A stretch of 64,000 bases of DNA from contig JAUMBQ010000007.1 in assembly GCA_032119595.1 (NCBI GenBank), positions 62,001-126,000 on the forward strand. Direction: 5' to 3'. The notes under the pieces are model-generated. The model searched no databases. It was given only the letters and a program-made list of their open reading frames with translations, and was not told the DNA's origin. A program made the position numbers and the translations under genes. The DNA comes from JAGIBJ01 sp032119595. GTDB lineage: Bacteria > Actinomycetota > Thermoleophilia > Solirubrobacterales > Solirubrobacteraceae. This document shows positions 1 to 7,585 of this stretch, in pieces (the stretch's first letter is position 1; every line of letters begins with the position of its first letter).

Positions 1-646
1 TGAGGTCGATCGCATCACGGGTGGTGCCGGCGACGTCGGACACGATCACGCGGTCCTTGCCGATGATGCGGTTCATCAGACTCGACTTGCCGACGTTCGG
101 GCGGCCGAGGAACGCGAGGCGGATGGCGTCGTCGGCTTCGGGCTCGGGGTCGGTCTCGGGGAGGAGTTCCACCACGCGGTCGAGCAGGTCGCCGGTGCCG
201 AGGCCCTGCATGGCCGACACGGGGATCGGGTCGCCGAGGCCGAGGCGGTAGCCGTCGGCGGCGTAGGGAATCGAGGCGGCGCCGTCGATCTTGTTGGCCG
301 CGAGCACGACCGGGATGCCGCGGTTGCGCAGCAGCTGGGCAAGTTCTTCGTCGCCCGGGCGGACGCCGGCTTTGCCGTCGAACACGAAGACGGCCATCAC
401 GGCCTCATCGAGCGCGTGAGCGGCCTGCTCGCGGATGGAGCCGGCAATCGGATCGAGGTCCTGATCGTCGAGGCCACCGGTGTCGATCAGCGTGAACTGG
501 CGACCGTTCCACTCGCAGTTGATCTCCTTGCGATCCCGCGTAATGCCGGGCTGCTCGTGCACGACCGCCTCGCGGGTTCCGCTGAGGCGGTTGACCAGCG
601 AGCTCTTCCCGACGTTCGGGTACCCGACGATTGCGACCTTATGCAC
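1..646 (-). CDS. der: Ribosome-assembly GTPase Der (EngA), 3' end cut off by window
   Basis: Der is a double-GTPase-domain protein needed for maturation of the 50S ribosomal subunit. The first G domain shows GYPNVGKSS (G1), DTGG (G3) and NKID (G4). After an acidic linker a second G1 motif, GRPNVGKSS, begins at about residue 180, and the window ends just after the TTRDAI switch of that second domain. About 215 of the usual ~440 residues are visible. The start is the GTG at 646, because no ATG lies in frame upstream before motif G1; no clear Shine-Dalgarno precedes it. In many actinobacteria der is adjacent or fused to cmk. Here the cmk domain is about 2 kb upstream on the same strand, separated by a plus-strand transporter gene. 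Family identity is certain; only the start is uncertain. Confidence 0.95.
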   Translation of the reverse strand, partial: MHKVAIVGYPNVGKSSLVNRLSGTREAVVHEQPGITRDRKEINCEWNGRQFTLIDTGGLDDQDLDPIAGSIREQAAHALDEAVMAVFVFDGKAGVRPGDEELAQLLRNRGIPVVLAANKIDGAASIPYAADGYRLGLGDPIPVSAMQGLGTGDLLDRVVELLPETDPEPEADDAIRLAFLGRPNVGKSSLMNRIIGKDRVIVSDVAGTTRDAIDL

Positions 647-892
647 AAGGTTCAGGGTACGGGAGCGCAGGCTTCGGGGCTGAGTGGGGTAACGCGCGAC
701 TTCTTGCGTCCGAGGCGGCTGGCCTCCCGAGCGCCGCGGATGCGCGTGCCCTGGACGAAAAGTGCCTTGACGGAGCCCGCTCTACCACCATAGAGTTTGG
801 CGCGTAGCCACAACGGATTCCCCGGCGTCGCTTGCCCCGATGTGATGTCGGGTCGGGCCTGCGCTGAGCGTCCGACGACCAAGGAGCGACGC
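647..892. other. Gap upstream of der and of the first micro-ORF
   Basis: No confident gene. On the minus strand a 53-codon frame (TTG at 813, stop at 652-654) has a GGGGAA ribosome-binding-like sequence six bases before its TTG and encodes a basic, Arg/Lys-rich peptide. Its codon bias is weaker than the neighbouring genes and I recognise no family, so I do not call it a gene. The stretch must contain the der promoter (minus strand) and the promoter of the micro-ORF/MFS transcript (plus strand), but I see no convincing -35/-10 pair. Confidence 0.4.
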
Positions 893-922
893 ATGTACGA
901 GTCCCCACAGCGCTTTGGATGA
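893..922 (+). CDS. Micro-ORF 1 encoding the nonapeptide MYESPQRFG
   Basis: An ATG is followed by eight sense codons and TGA. It is preceded by a strong Shine-Dalgarno, AAGGAGCG (881-888), six bases from GGAG to the start. A second copy encoding MYESPHRMG lies 105 bp downstream with the same upstream sequence GACCAAGGAGCG and the same spacing. The two peptides share M-Y-E-S-P-x-R-x-G, yet every shared residue after Met uses a different synonymous codon in the two copies (Tyr TAC/TAT, Glu GAG/GAA, Ser TCC/TCA, Pro CCA/CCG, Arg CGC/CGA, Gly GGA/GGC). That pattern is expected if the peptide itself is selected. The peptide has no signal sequence and matches no leader I know. It could be a ribosome-stalling leader controlling the downstream MFS gene, or a small exported peptide. 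Function is unknown. Confidence 0.7.
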   Translation: MYESPQRFG

Positions 923-932
923 GCGGAGCCCC

Positions 933-970
933 CGCGCGGGCTGCGAGCACTCCTCTTAGCAGCCCGCGCG
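933..970 (+). promoter_or_regulatory. Perfect 12-bp hairpin between the two micro-ORFs
   Basis: CGCGCGGGCTGC (933-944) pairs perfectly with GCAGCCCGCGCG (959-970) around a 14-base loop. The loop contains CTCCT (950-954), complementary to the AGGAG core of the Shine-Dalgarno in front of each micro-ORF. No T-run follows, so it is not a typical intrinsic terminator in either direction. Placed between two translated leaders and ahead of a transporter, it is a reasonable candidate for an attenuator or ribosome-binding-site switch. That role is inference; the stem and the complementarity are seen directly. Confidence 0.6.
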
Positions 971-1027
971 TGCCCCTCGACGGAGTCACCTCCCCCTCCC
1001 CCTGTCACGTCGACCAAGGAGCGTCAC

Positions 1028-1057
1028 ATGTATGAATCACCGCATCGAATGGGCTGA
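1028..1057 (+). CDS. Micro-ORF 2 encoding the nonapeptide MYESPHRMG
   Basis: Second copy of the micro-ORF, with AAGGAGCG at 1016-1023 and the same six-base spacing to ATG as copy 1. Its TGA (1055-1057) is followed with no gap by GTG (1058), the first in-frame start of the MFS transporter, so translation of the transporter could be coupled to termination of this peptide. Only positions 6 (Gln/His) and 8 (Phe/Met) differ from copy 1. I do not recognise the peptide from any characterised attenuation system. Confidence 0.7.
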   Translation: MYESPHRMG

Positions 1058-2578
1058 GTGAATCGCGTTCGGCGCGCTGCCACGATACGGTCGCGGCGGC
1101 GCGCCGACGACACCATGCTGAGTTCCCTTTCGATCCCCGGCGTGCGCCGCCTCACCGCGCTCTACGCCACGGCGGAACTCATCGACTGGTGCGGCAGCAT
1201 CGCGCTGATGCTCCTCGTGTACGGGCACACCGGCAGCGCGCTCAGCGCTGGCGGCATGTTGGTCTGCAAACAGATCGTGCCGGGGCTCCTCACGCCGCTG
1301 ACAGGTCGCCTCTTGGATCGTGCCCCCACGGTCCGGGTCGTCGCGCTCGGGTTCGCCATCCAAGCCAGCGCGATCCTCGCGGTTTCGGCGTTCGGTTACG
1401 GCCCCATCCTCTTCGCCCTTGCGATCGGGTCTGGCCTCGGCGGCACGCTGACCCGTGCTTCGTTCCGCGCGACCGTCGCACGAACGCTCGCCGGCGACGC
1501 GCGCAGGGCAGCCAACGCCCTCCTCAATGCCACGATGGGCTTCGTCTCCCTCATCGGGCCGGGCATCGGCGCGGTGCTGGTCACGGCCACTTCGCCTCAG
1601 ACCGGGCTTGCGGCCACTGGCGCCGTCGGTCTCGCGGCCGCGGCCGTCGCGCTCATCAGCTCACGAAGCGCGATCGGAGTTCCCGCTCCTGCCACGGCTA
1701 CGACCGTCGCAGCGGCCGCACCCGCCAGGGCAAGCGCCGGGTCGCGCCTGTCCGCGTCTGGGAGCGGCCCTCGCACGCACTCCATCGGTCCGCCTGCTCC
1801 CGGCACGACGGCGCCCCGCGCCCCGTCCGCGCTCCCGTCTGCTGGGCTGCACCTCGCTCATGGCCCCACCACGCCAACACCTCGCCCCCGCACCGAGTCG
1901 ATCGGCCCACCCAGCGCCACCGGAGCCAACCTTCCGGCGTTGGCGTCGACCTCGGAACCGCAGGCCGTAAGTGCGCTCCCGCTGCCCTTGCCGCTGCTGC
2001 TGGCGTTCACCGCCGTGATCTGCACCGGGCTGGCCATGGACGAGCCGTCCCTGCTGCCGTACAGCGAGCAGTCACTCCACGCCGGTGCCGGTGGTTACGG
2101 CGCGATCCTGTCGTTTTGGGGATTCGGCATCATCGTCGGCAGCCTGGCGTTCAGCCGCATGCTGCATATCCCGATGCTCCTGATCGCCGCTGGCGGCACG
2201 ACGCTCACCGCCATCGGCTATCTCGGGTTGGCGGGAGCGCCGACCCTTTCGTTTGCGTGCGCGGTCTCCGTGATCGGCGGCGTCGGCAACGGCTTCAGCT
2301 GGGTCGCCTTGGTGACGGCCGTCCAGGAGGCGACGCCCGAAAACCGTCAGGGGCAGGCTGCCAGCCGGCTTGAGGGGATCGCGACCGCAGGTCCGGCCAT
2401 CGGCTACGTGCTCGGCGGCGTCATCGCCGATGTCGCCTCGCCGAGACTCACGCTGCTCATCCCCGGACTGGTGGCGCTCGCGGTGCTCGCGATCGGCACG
2501 GCGATCATCGCGCTCCGCAACCCGCGGGGTCCGGGGTCAGCGCCCGTCGAGGTCGCCGTCGGCGCCACCGACGCCTAG
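1058..2578 (+). CDS. Major facilitator superfamily (MFS) exporter with long central loop
   Basis: A roughly 500-residue membrane transporter with two sets of hydrophobic helices. The first begins near LYATAELIDWCGSIALM and carries the loop GRLLDRAPTVRV typical of MFS after helix 2; the second set begins near LPLPLLLAFTAVICTGLAM. The halves are separated by an unusual Ala/Pro/Ser/Thr-rich, low-complexity loop of about 120 residues. It resembles the multidrug or siderophore exporter branch of MFS; the substrate cannot be read from sequence. The frame opens at GTG 1058, directly after the stop of micro-ORF 2, giving an Arg-rich leader. ATG 1115 (MLSSLSIPGVRRL) is the alternative that best fits family N-termini but lacks a ribosome-binding site. 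The gene ends 9 bp from the convergent VTT-Cmk gene. Confidence 0.85.
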   Translation: MNRVRRAATIRSRRRADDTMLSSLSIPGVRRLTALYATAELIDWCGSIALMLLVYGHTGSALSAGGMLVCKQIVPGLLTPLTGRLLDRAPTVRVVALGFAIQASAILAVSAFGYGPILFALAIGSGLGGTLTRASFRATVARTLAGDARRAANALLNATMGFVSLIGPGIGAVLVTATSPQTGLAATGAVGLAAAAVALISSRSAIGVPAPATATTVAAAAPARASAGSRLSASGSGPRTHSIGPPAPGTTAPRAPSALPSAGLHLAHGPTTPTPRPRTESIGPPSATGANLPALASTSEPQAVSALPLPLPLLLAFTAVICTGLAMDEPSLLPYSEQSLHAGAGGYGAILSFWGFGIIVGSLAFSRMLHIPMLLIAAGGTTLTAIGYLGLAGAPTLSFACAVSVIGGVGNGFSWVALVTAVQEATPENRQGQAASRLEGIATAGPAIGYVLGGVIADVASPRLTLLIPGLVALAVLAIGTAIIALRNPRGPGSAPVEVAVGATDA

Positions 2579-2587
2579 CCGGGCGCC

Positions 2588-3961
2588 CTAACCGACGCCA
2601 GCGGTGCGCTCGTCGGCGAGCGCCGCGATGCGCTCGACGACCTGCTCGACCGACAGGCCCGTGGTGTCGAGACGCACGGCGTCATCGGCGGCTTTGAGCG
2701 GCGAGGTGTCGCGGGTGCGATCACGCTCATCACGCTCGTTCTGCTGCGCAAGGATTTCACCGACGTCGGCGCCAAGCTGGGCGGCGCGACGCTGCGCACG
2801 CTCCAGCGGGTCGGCGTCAAGGAAGATTTTGAGTTCGGCGTCAGGGACGACCACGGTCCCGACATCGCGGCCTTCGGCGACCCAGTCACCCTCGGCCATC
2901 AGCGCACGCTGGCGCTCGACGAGCGCCTCGCGGACCGACGGCTCCGATGCCACCTTCGACGCCAACGACGTGACCTCCGGCGTGCGGATCAGCAGGGTCA
3001 CGTCCTCACCATCGAGATAGACCGTGCCCTGGGCGTCGAAGTCGATGTCGATCTCGCCAGGCGCGTCGGCGCCCCGCAGCGATGAAAGCGCCGCGCAGCG
3101 GTACATCGCTCCGGTATCGAGGTACGTGTACTCGAGCCGCTCGGCGACGAGCCGGGCGACCGTCGACTTACCAGCGCCGGCCGGGCCGTCGATCGTGATC
3201 CGCATGGTCGGCAGCTTAAGCGAGGCATGCTCAACCGGGGCGCCTCGCACGCGGCGCCAAAGCGCCCGCGGGGTGATTCCGAGATGGCGGGCAACCAGGA
3301 TCGCGGCGATCGCGCCACCAGCATCGGCGCCGATGATGAGCGCGCCACCAGCAGTTGCAAGCCAAGCCGACCCACCACCGAGCGTGGCGCCGACCAGACC
3401 CCACCCGAGCGTGCGCGGGATGACGCCGATCAGCGTGCCGAGCCCGATCTGCCACCGCTTCAGGCGCGTGAGGCCCGCCGCGTAGTTGAGCGGGGCATCC
3501 GGCATCGCCGGCATGAGGCGGAAGGCGATCACGGCGGCCAGGCCGTAGCGATCAAGCCAGGTGGTGAGCTGGCCGAGGCGCGCGCCAGCGATCTCCTCGG
3601 CGGAGTCACGCCCCATCTGGGCGCCGATCTCACGGCAGATCAGCGCGCAGACCATCGAGCCTGCCATCCCGATCGGAATGCCAAGCCAGGCACCCCAGAT
3701 CGCCCCGGCCGCGATCGCGAACACCGGTCCTGGCACGAAGAGCGCGCCGAGGACTCCAGCCACCAGGATGAAGATCACGGGCCCCAGCGGACCAAACCCA
3801 CGGATGTCGTCTTGCAGGGCCTCGCGGTCGAGGTCGATCACCCCGCCGAAGGTCACCGCCACGGCGATCACAATCAGCACCGTCGCCAGGATCCCCAGGC
3901 GCACGAATGCCCGACGCTTCACTCGTTGGCGGTGCCGGTCCATGTCGCCGGCAGAGGTCAA
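2588..3961 (-). CDS. cmk: VTT (DedA/TVP38-like) membrane protein fused to cytidylate kinase
   Basis: One open frame joins two domains. Residues ~20-250 form a VTT/SNARE-associated membrane protein: hydrophobic helices, the signature-like segment around PGPVFAIAAGAIWG, and the reentrant loop AVIAFRLMPAMPDAPLNYAAG. Residues ~253-457 are cytidylate kinase (CMP/dCMP to CDP/dCDP), with the P-loop DGPAGAGKST, YLDTGAMYR, GRDVGTVVVPDA and the Arg/Asp-rich lid. No stop and no ribosome-binding site lies between the domains; the kinase's own methionine would be at 3205. The usual actinobacterial cmk fusion partner is Der, so a membrane partner is unexpected. The start is TTG 3961 (overlapping the aroA stop by 3 bp) or ATG 3943. 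It follows aroA, tyrA and aroF in one co-directional run; cmk next to aroA is common in bacteria. Confidence 0.88.
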   Translation of the reverse strand: MTSAGDMDRHRQRVKRRAFVRLGILATVLIVIAVAVTFGGVIDLDREALQDDIRGFGPLGPVIFILVAGVLGALFVPGPVFAIAAGAIWGAWLGIPIGMAGSMVCALICREIGAQMGRDSAEEIAGARLGQLTTWLDRYGLAAVIAFRLMPAMPDAPLNYAAGLTRLKRWQIGLGTLIGVIPRTLGWGLVGATLGGGSAWLATAGGALIIGADAGGAIAAILVARHLGITPRALWRRVRGAPVEHASLKLPTMRITIDGPAGAGKSTVARLVAERLEYTYLDTGAMYRCAALSSLRGADAPGEIDIDFDAQGTVYLDGEDVTLLIRTPEVTSLASKVASEPSVREALVERQRALMAEGDWVAEGRDVGTVVVPDAELKIFLDADPLERAQRRAAQLGADVGEILAQQNERDERDRTRDTSPLKAADDAVRLDTTGLSVEQVVERIAALADERTAGVG

Positions 3962-5286
3962 CGGGATCGCAGCGCGCCGAGGTCGTCGAGGAAGGTCGGG
4001 TAGCTGACGGCGGCGGCTTCCATGTCGATCACGTCGACGCCATCGCGCGAGGCGAGGCCTGCGAGCGCGCCAATCATGGCCATGCGGTGGTCGCCGCGGC
4101 TGTTCAGCGTGCCGCCTTTCAGGCCGCCCGTCCCCTCGACGATGAAGCCGTCTTCCGTCGGCGTGACTTTGCCGCCCAGGGCGCCGAGTTCCTCGGCGAC
4201 GGCGGCGATCCGGTCGGTCTCTTTGACCTTCAGCTCTTCGGCGCCGCGGACGGTCGTGATCTCGCCGGGCTCAGCGAAGCACCCCAGGAGCGCAACGAGC
4301 GGCAGCTCATCGATCGCCAGCGGCACCTCGTCGGCTTCGACGGTCGTGCCGCGCAGTGGGCCATGCGTGACTGAGAGCGTGGCCGTGGTCTCACGGACCG
4401 TGTGGGGCGTGCCAGGCTCCTCGACGGGCCCTTCGATGTGTGCACCCATGCGCCTGGCGATGTGCACGAAGCCCGCGCGAGTCCAGTTCGTCGACACCTC
4501 GTCCACGTCAACCCGCGAGCCGGGCACGATCAGCGCCGCCGCGATCGGGAACGCCGCCGACGACGGGTCGCCGGGAACCCGCTGGTCGCCGGGCTCGATC
4601 GCGTCGGTGGTGTGGATCGTGATGCGGTCGCCGTCGCGAGTGAGCGGAGCACCCGCGGCGGCGAGCATCCGCTCGGTGTGGTCGCGGCTGGCGACGGGCT
4701 CGATGACCGTGGTCTCGCCCTCCGCGAGCATCCCCGCGATCAGCACGCAACTCTTGACCTGTGCGCTGGCGACCGGCAGGCGGTATTCGATGCCGCTGAG
4801 CGTGGTGCCCTCGACCTTCACCGGCGCGAACCGGCCATCGGTGGCCTCAAGGCGAGCGCCCATCAGGAGCAGGGGATCGATGACCCGCCCCATCGGCCGG
4901 GTGCGGATCGACGCGTCGCCGTCGAGGGTGACGTTCAGCCCGGGGATCCCCGCGATCCAGCCAGCGATCAGGCGCAGCAACGTGCCCGCGTTGCCGACGT
5001 CGATGATGCCGCCCGGTGCCGTGAGGCCCCGCAGGCCGACGCCATCGATCACGACGCGATCACCGGTGCGGTGCACCGGTGCGCCGAGGGCTTCGACCGC
5101 CGCGAGCGTCGAGAGCGTGTCCTGCGCGACGAGGTAGCGCTCGATGGTCGTGCGCCCGGTGCCCATCGCCGCGAACATCGCGCTGCGGTGCGAGATCGAT
5201 TTGTCCGGCGGGCAGAGAACGCGCCCGATGAGCGGCGCCGTGGCCGGATCGATCCGGGTGGTGGTCGGGTTTGCGGAGAGGCTCAT
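3958..5286 (-). CDS. aroA: 3-phosphoshikimate 1-carboxyvinyltransferase (EPSP synthase)
   Basis: AroA transfers enolpyruvate from PEP to shikimate 3-phosphate, the sixth step of the shikimate pathway. Visible motifs are PPDKSISHRS, the PEP-loop sequence GNAGTLLRL, RTRPMGR, SAQVKS, the catalytic DELPL and KETDR, and DHRMAM near the C-terminus. The length (442 residues) is normal. Several signatures described for class II (glyphosate-tolerant type) enzymes are present: RDHTE, SAQVK and NWTR. However, the loop keeps Gly (GNAG rather than GNAA) and the N-terminal motif is PDKS rather than GDKS, so tolerance cannot be inferred. The start overlaps the tyrA stop by 4 bp and the 3' end overlaps the VTT-Cmk gene, indicating one translationally coupled operon. 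Confidence 0.96.
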   Translation of the reverse strand: MSLSANPTTTRIDPATAPLIGRVLCPPDKSISHRSAMFAAMGTGRTTIERYLVAQDTLSTLAAVEALGAPVHRTGDRVVIDGVGLRGLTAPGGIIDVGNAGTLLRLIAGWIAGIPGLNVTLDGDASIRTRPMGRVIDPLLLMGARLEATDGRFAPVKVEGTTLSGIEYRLPVASAQVKSCVLIAGMLAEGETTVIEPVASRDHTERMLAAAGAPLTRDGDRITIHTTDAIEPGDQRVPGDPSSAAFPIAAALIVPGSRVDVDEVSTNWTRAGFVHIARRMGAHIEGPVEEPGTPHTVRETTATLSVTHGPLRGTTVEADEVPLAIDELPLVALLGCFAEPGEITTVRGAEELKVKETDRIAAVAEELGALGGKVTPTEDGFIVEGTGGLKGGTLNSRGDHRMAMIGALAGLASRDGVDVIDMEAAAVSYPTFLDDLGALRSR

Positions 5287-6419
5287 GAAGGGGCCGCGTG
5301 TTCGTCGCCCACCGTCATCTGCGCGCCGCGCTCGCGCCGTGCATCATCGAGGCGCTCGCCACCAACGACCTCGATGCCGAGTTCCGCGAGCAGCGCGAGT
5401 GCCGCACCGGATTGTTCGAGCGGGCACCAGAGGGCGACCATGCCGGTCGCGCCCCCGGGCAGCGGGGCGACGCTGAGGTCGGCAATGTTCACGCCCTCCT
5501 TCGCGAAGGCGAGCGCCAGCTCGGCAATCGCTCCAGGACGGTTGGGCACGACCGTGCGCAGCTCCACGAGTTCGTCGCCGGTGAGCGCCTTGTCGATGAT
5601 CGCGCGGCGCATGTTCGCCGCGTCGCACTGCCAGCCAGCGAGGTCTTCGTTGGCTTTGATCCGGCTGGAGATGTCGGTGAGGCGCTCGATCACACGGTCG
5701 ATCTGCCCGGCGAGCGCATCGCGGTTGGCGGAGTAGATGCCTGCCCAGAGCGGCGGGTTGGCGCCCGCTACGCGGGTGACGTCGCGGAAGCTCGGGCCCG
5801 TCGCTGGGACGGCCTGGTCATCGCCGCGCGCTTCACCAACCTGCTCCACGAGCACGTTGGCAAGCACATGCGGAAGGTGGGAGACGGTGGCCATAAGGCG
5901 GTCGTGCGTCTCGGCGTCGATCGTCGTGGGGCGCGCACCGAGCTGACTCACGAACCGGTGCACCTGTTCAAACCGTGTGCCGTGGCTGAGTCCGTGCGGA
6001 ACCAGGTACCACGTCGAGCCGTCAAATAGATCGGCGCGGGCGTGATGGACGCCGGAACTTTCCGAGCCGGCCAGCGGATGCCCGGCGACCAGCCGCCCGT
6101 CGTCGCCGGCCGCGTCGATCACGGGGCGTTTGACGGAGCCCACATCGGTGACGGCGCAGTCTTCGGGGGCTGCCCGCAAGACCTGTTGGATCACGACCGG
6201 AAGCTGGCCCATCGGCGCAGCAACGACGACGAGGTCGGCCTCGTGCACAGCGGCCTCGAGCGTCGGCGCGGTCTCGTCGATCGCGCCGATGCTCACCGCC
6301 GACTGCAGCGTCGCCGGGCTCGGGTCCCAGCCGACCACGCGCACGTCGTCCAGACGTGCACGGGCAGCCAGACCGACGGATCCGCCGATCAGCCCTACGC
6401 CGATCAGCGCGATCCGCAC
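5283..6419 (-). CDS. tyrA: Prephenate dehydrogenase with C-terminal ACT domain
   Basis: TyrA oxidatively decarboxylates prephenate to 4-hydroxyphenylpyruvate in tyrosine synthesis. The N-terminal Rossmann fold opens with GVGLIGGSVGLAAR; the family motif HPLAGSE occurs near residue 115. After the helical dimerisation domain, residues ~285-350 form an ACT domain beginning LRTVVPNRPGAIAELA, the usual site of tyrosine feedback in this subgroup. It lies 27 bp downstream of aroF and overlaps aroA by 4 bp. It could act on arogenate as well; substrate preference is not evident from the sequence. Confidence 0.94.
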   Translation of the reverse strand: MRIALIGVGLIGGSVGLAARARLDDVRVVGWDPSPATLQSAVSIGAIDETAPTLEAAVHEADLVVVAAPMGQLPVVIQQVLRAAPEDCAVTDVGSVKRPVIDAAGDDGRLVAGHPLAGSESSGVHHARADLFDGSTWYLVPHGLSHGTRFEQVHRFVSQLGARPTTIDAETHDRLMATVSHLPHVLANVLVEQVGEARGDDQAVPATGPSFRDVTRVAGANPPLWAGIYSANRDALAGQIDRVIERLTDISSRIKANEDLAGWQCDAANMRRAIIDKALTGDELVELRTVVPNRPGAIAELALAFAKEGVNIADLSVAPLPGGATGMVALWCPLEQSGAALALLAELGIEVVGGERLDDARRERGAQMTVGDEHAAPS

Positions 6420-6446
6420 GAGAAGCCTGCCGTGTTCCGAGTCGCT

Positions 6447-7499
6447 TTAGGAGGCGACCGGGGCGACCGAGATGGTCTTGCCCGCGAGCGCGGCGGCCTG
6501 TTCGACCTTCTTAACGAACCCACCGAACTCGGAGAGGCGCAGGGCCTGGGGACCGTCGCAGACGGCCTCCTCCGGGTGCGGGTGCACCTCGACGATGATG
6601 CCGTCGGCGCCGGCCGCGGCCGCCGCGAGCGCCATCGGCTCCACGAGGTGGCGCTTGCCAGCGGCATGGCTCGGGTCGACGATCACCGGAAGGTGCGTGC
6701 GCTCCTTGAGCACCGGGATGGCGAGGAGGTCGAGCGTGAAGCGGTACGCGTTCTCGAACGTGCGGATGCCGCGCTCGCAGAGCATCACGTTCGTGTTGCC
6801 CTCCTTGAGGATGTACTCCGCCGCGAGCAGCAGCTCGTCGAGCGTCGCCGAGAGGCCACGCTTGAGCAGCACCGGGCGGCCGGCCTTGCCGAGCTCGGCC
6901 AGCAGCGTGTAGTTCTGCATGTTGCGTGCGCCGACCTGGATCACGTCGGCGACCTCGAGGATCGGGTCGAGCTCACGCAGGTCCATCAGCTCGGTGACGA
7001 TCGGGAAGCCGGTGGCGTCCTTCGCCTCCTGCAGGATCTTCAGGCCGTCGCGGCCCAGCCCCATGAAGGAGTAGGGGCCGGTGCGCGGCTTGTAGGCCCC
7101 GCCACGGAACATCGTGATGTCGAGGCCGTGCTCGACGAAGTATTCGGCCGTGCCGACCGTCTGCTCGCGGCTCTCGACCGTGCACGGGCCGGCCATGAGG
7201 GCGAAGTGGTCGCCGCCGACCTTGCGGCCGCCGATCTCGAACACGGAGCTGTTCGTCTCCGACAGCTGCGTCGAGGCGAGCTTGTAAGGCTTGGCGATCG
7301 GGACGACGCGGTCGACGCCCGGGTCCTCTTCGAGGCCGAGGTTGGCGACCTTCTCATCGTGCTCGGAATCGCCGATGGCGCCGATCACGGTGAGGGTCTC
7401 GCCTGGCGAGACATGCGGGCGAGCGCCGGTGCCCTTGATTCGGTCGATCACGTTCTGGATCTCGCCGTCGGTGGCGCCGGGCTTCATGACGATCATCAT
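6447..7499 (-). CDS. aroF: 3-deoxy-7-phosphoheptulonate (DAHP) synthase, type I-beta
   Basis: First committed enzyme of aromatic biosynthesis: PEP plus erythrose 4-phosphate gives DAHP. Residues ~1-85 form the ferredoxin-like N-terminal domain found in the Thermotoga-type enzyme, which mediates feedback control. The TIM barrel carries FALMAGPCTVESREQ, KPRTGPYSF, the metal-site region around NMQNYTLL and VDPSHAAGKRHLV. The start is ATG 7499 (or the adjacent ATG 7496), with AAGGAAA upstream; the frame remains open to 7685 but that stretch is not family-like. A possible aromatic-rich leader peptide lies at 7586-7675. Confidence 0.95.
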   Translation of the reverse strand: MMIVMKPGATDGEIQNVIDRIKGTGARPHVSPGETLTVIGAIGDSEHDEKVANLGLEEDPGVDRVVPIAKPYKLASTQLSETNSSVFEIGGRKVGGDHFALMAGPCTVESREQTVGTAEYFVEHGLDITMFRGGAYKPRTGPYSFMGLGRDGLKILQEAKDATGFPIVTELMDLRELDPILEVADVIQVGARNMQNYTLLAELGKAGRPVLLKRGLSATLDELLLAAEYILKEGNTNVMLCERGIRTFENAYRFTLDLLAIPVLKERTHLPVIVDPSHAAGKRHLVEPMALAAAAAGADGIIVEVHPHPEEAVCDGPQALRLSEFGGFVKKVEQAAALAGKTISVAPVAS

Positions 7500-7585
7500 C
7501 GGATTTGGTTTCCTTGGAAAGAAGAGTGGAGTGCTGGTGCGTTCTTGGGTATGCGGCACTCGAGAACCAGCGCCGCGGGCGCAGG

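Noticed and set aside
745..815. tRNA-like stretch (GGTGGTAGAGCGGG on the minus strand)
   Set aside because: It resembles a D-loop by chance, but there is no T-loop GTTCGA, no acceptor stem pairing and no anticodon arm.
893..1057. Lasso-peptide or microcin C-type precursor
   Set aside because: The Y-x-x-P start recalls lasso leader motifs, but the ORF is only nine residues and no B/C processing enzymes or ThiF-like MccB gene are nearby.
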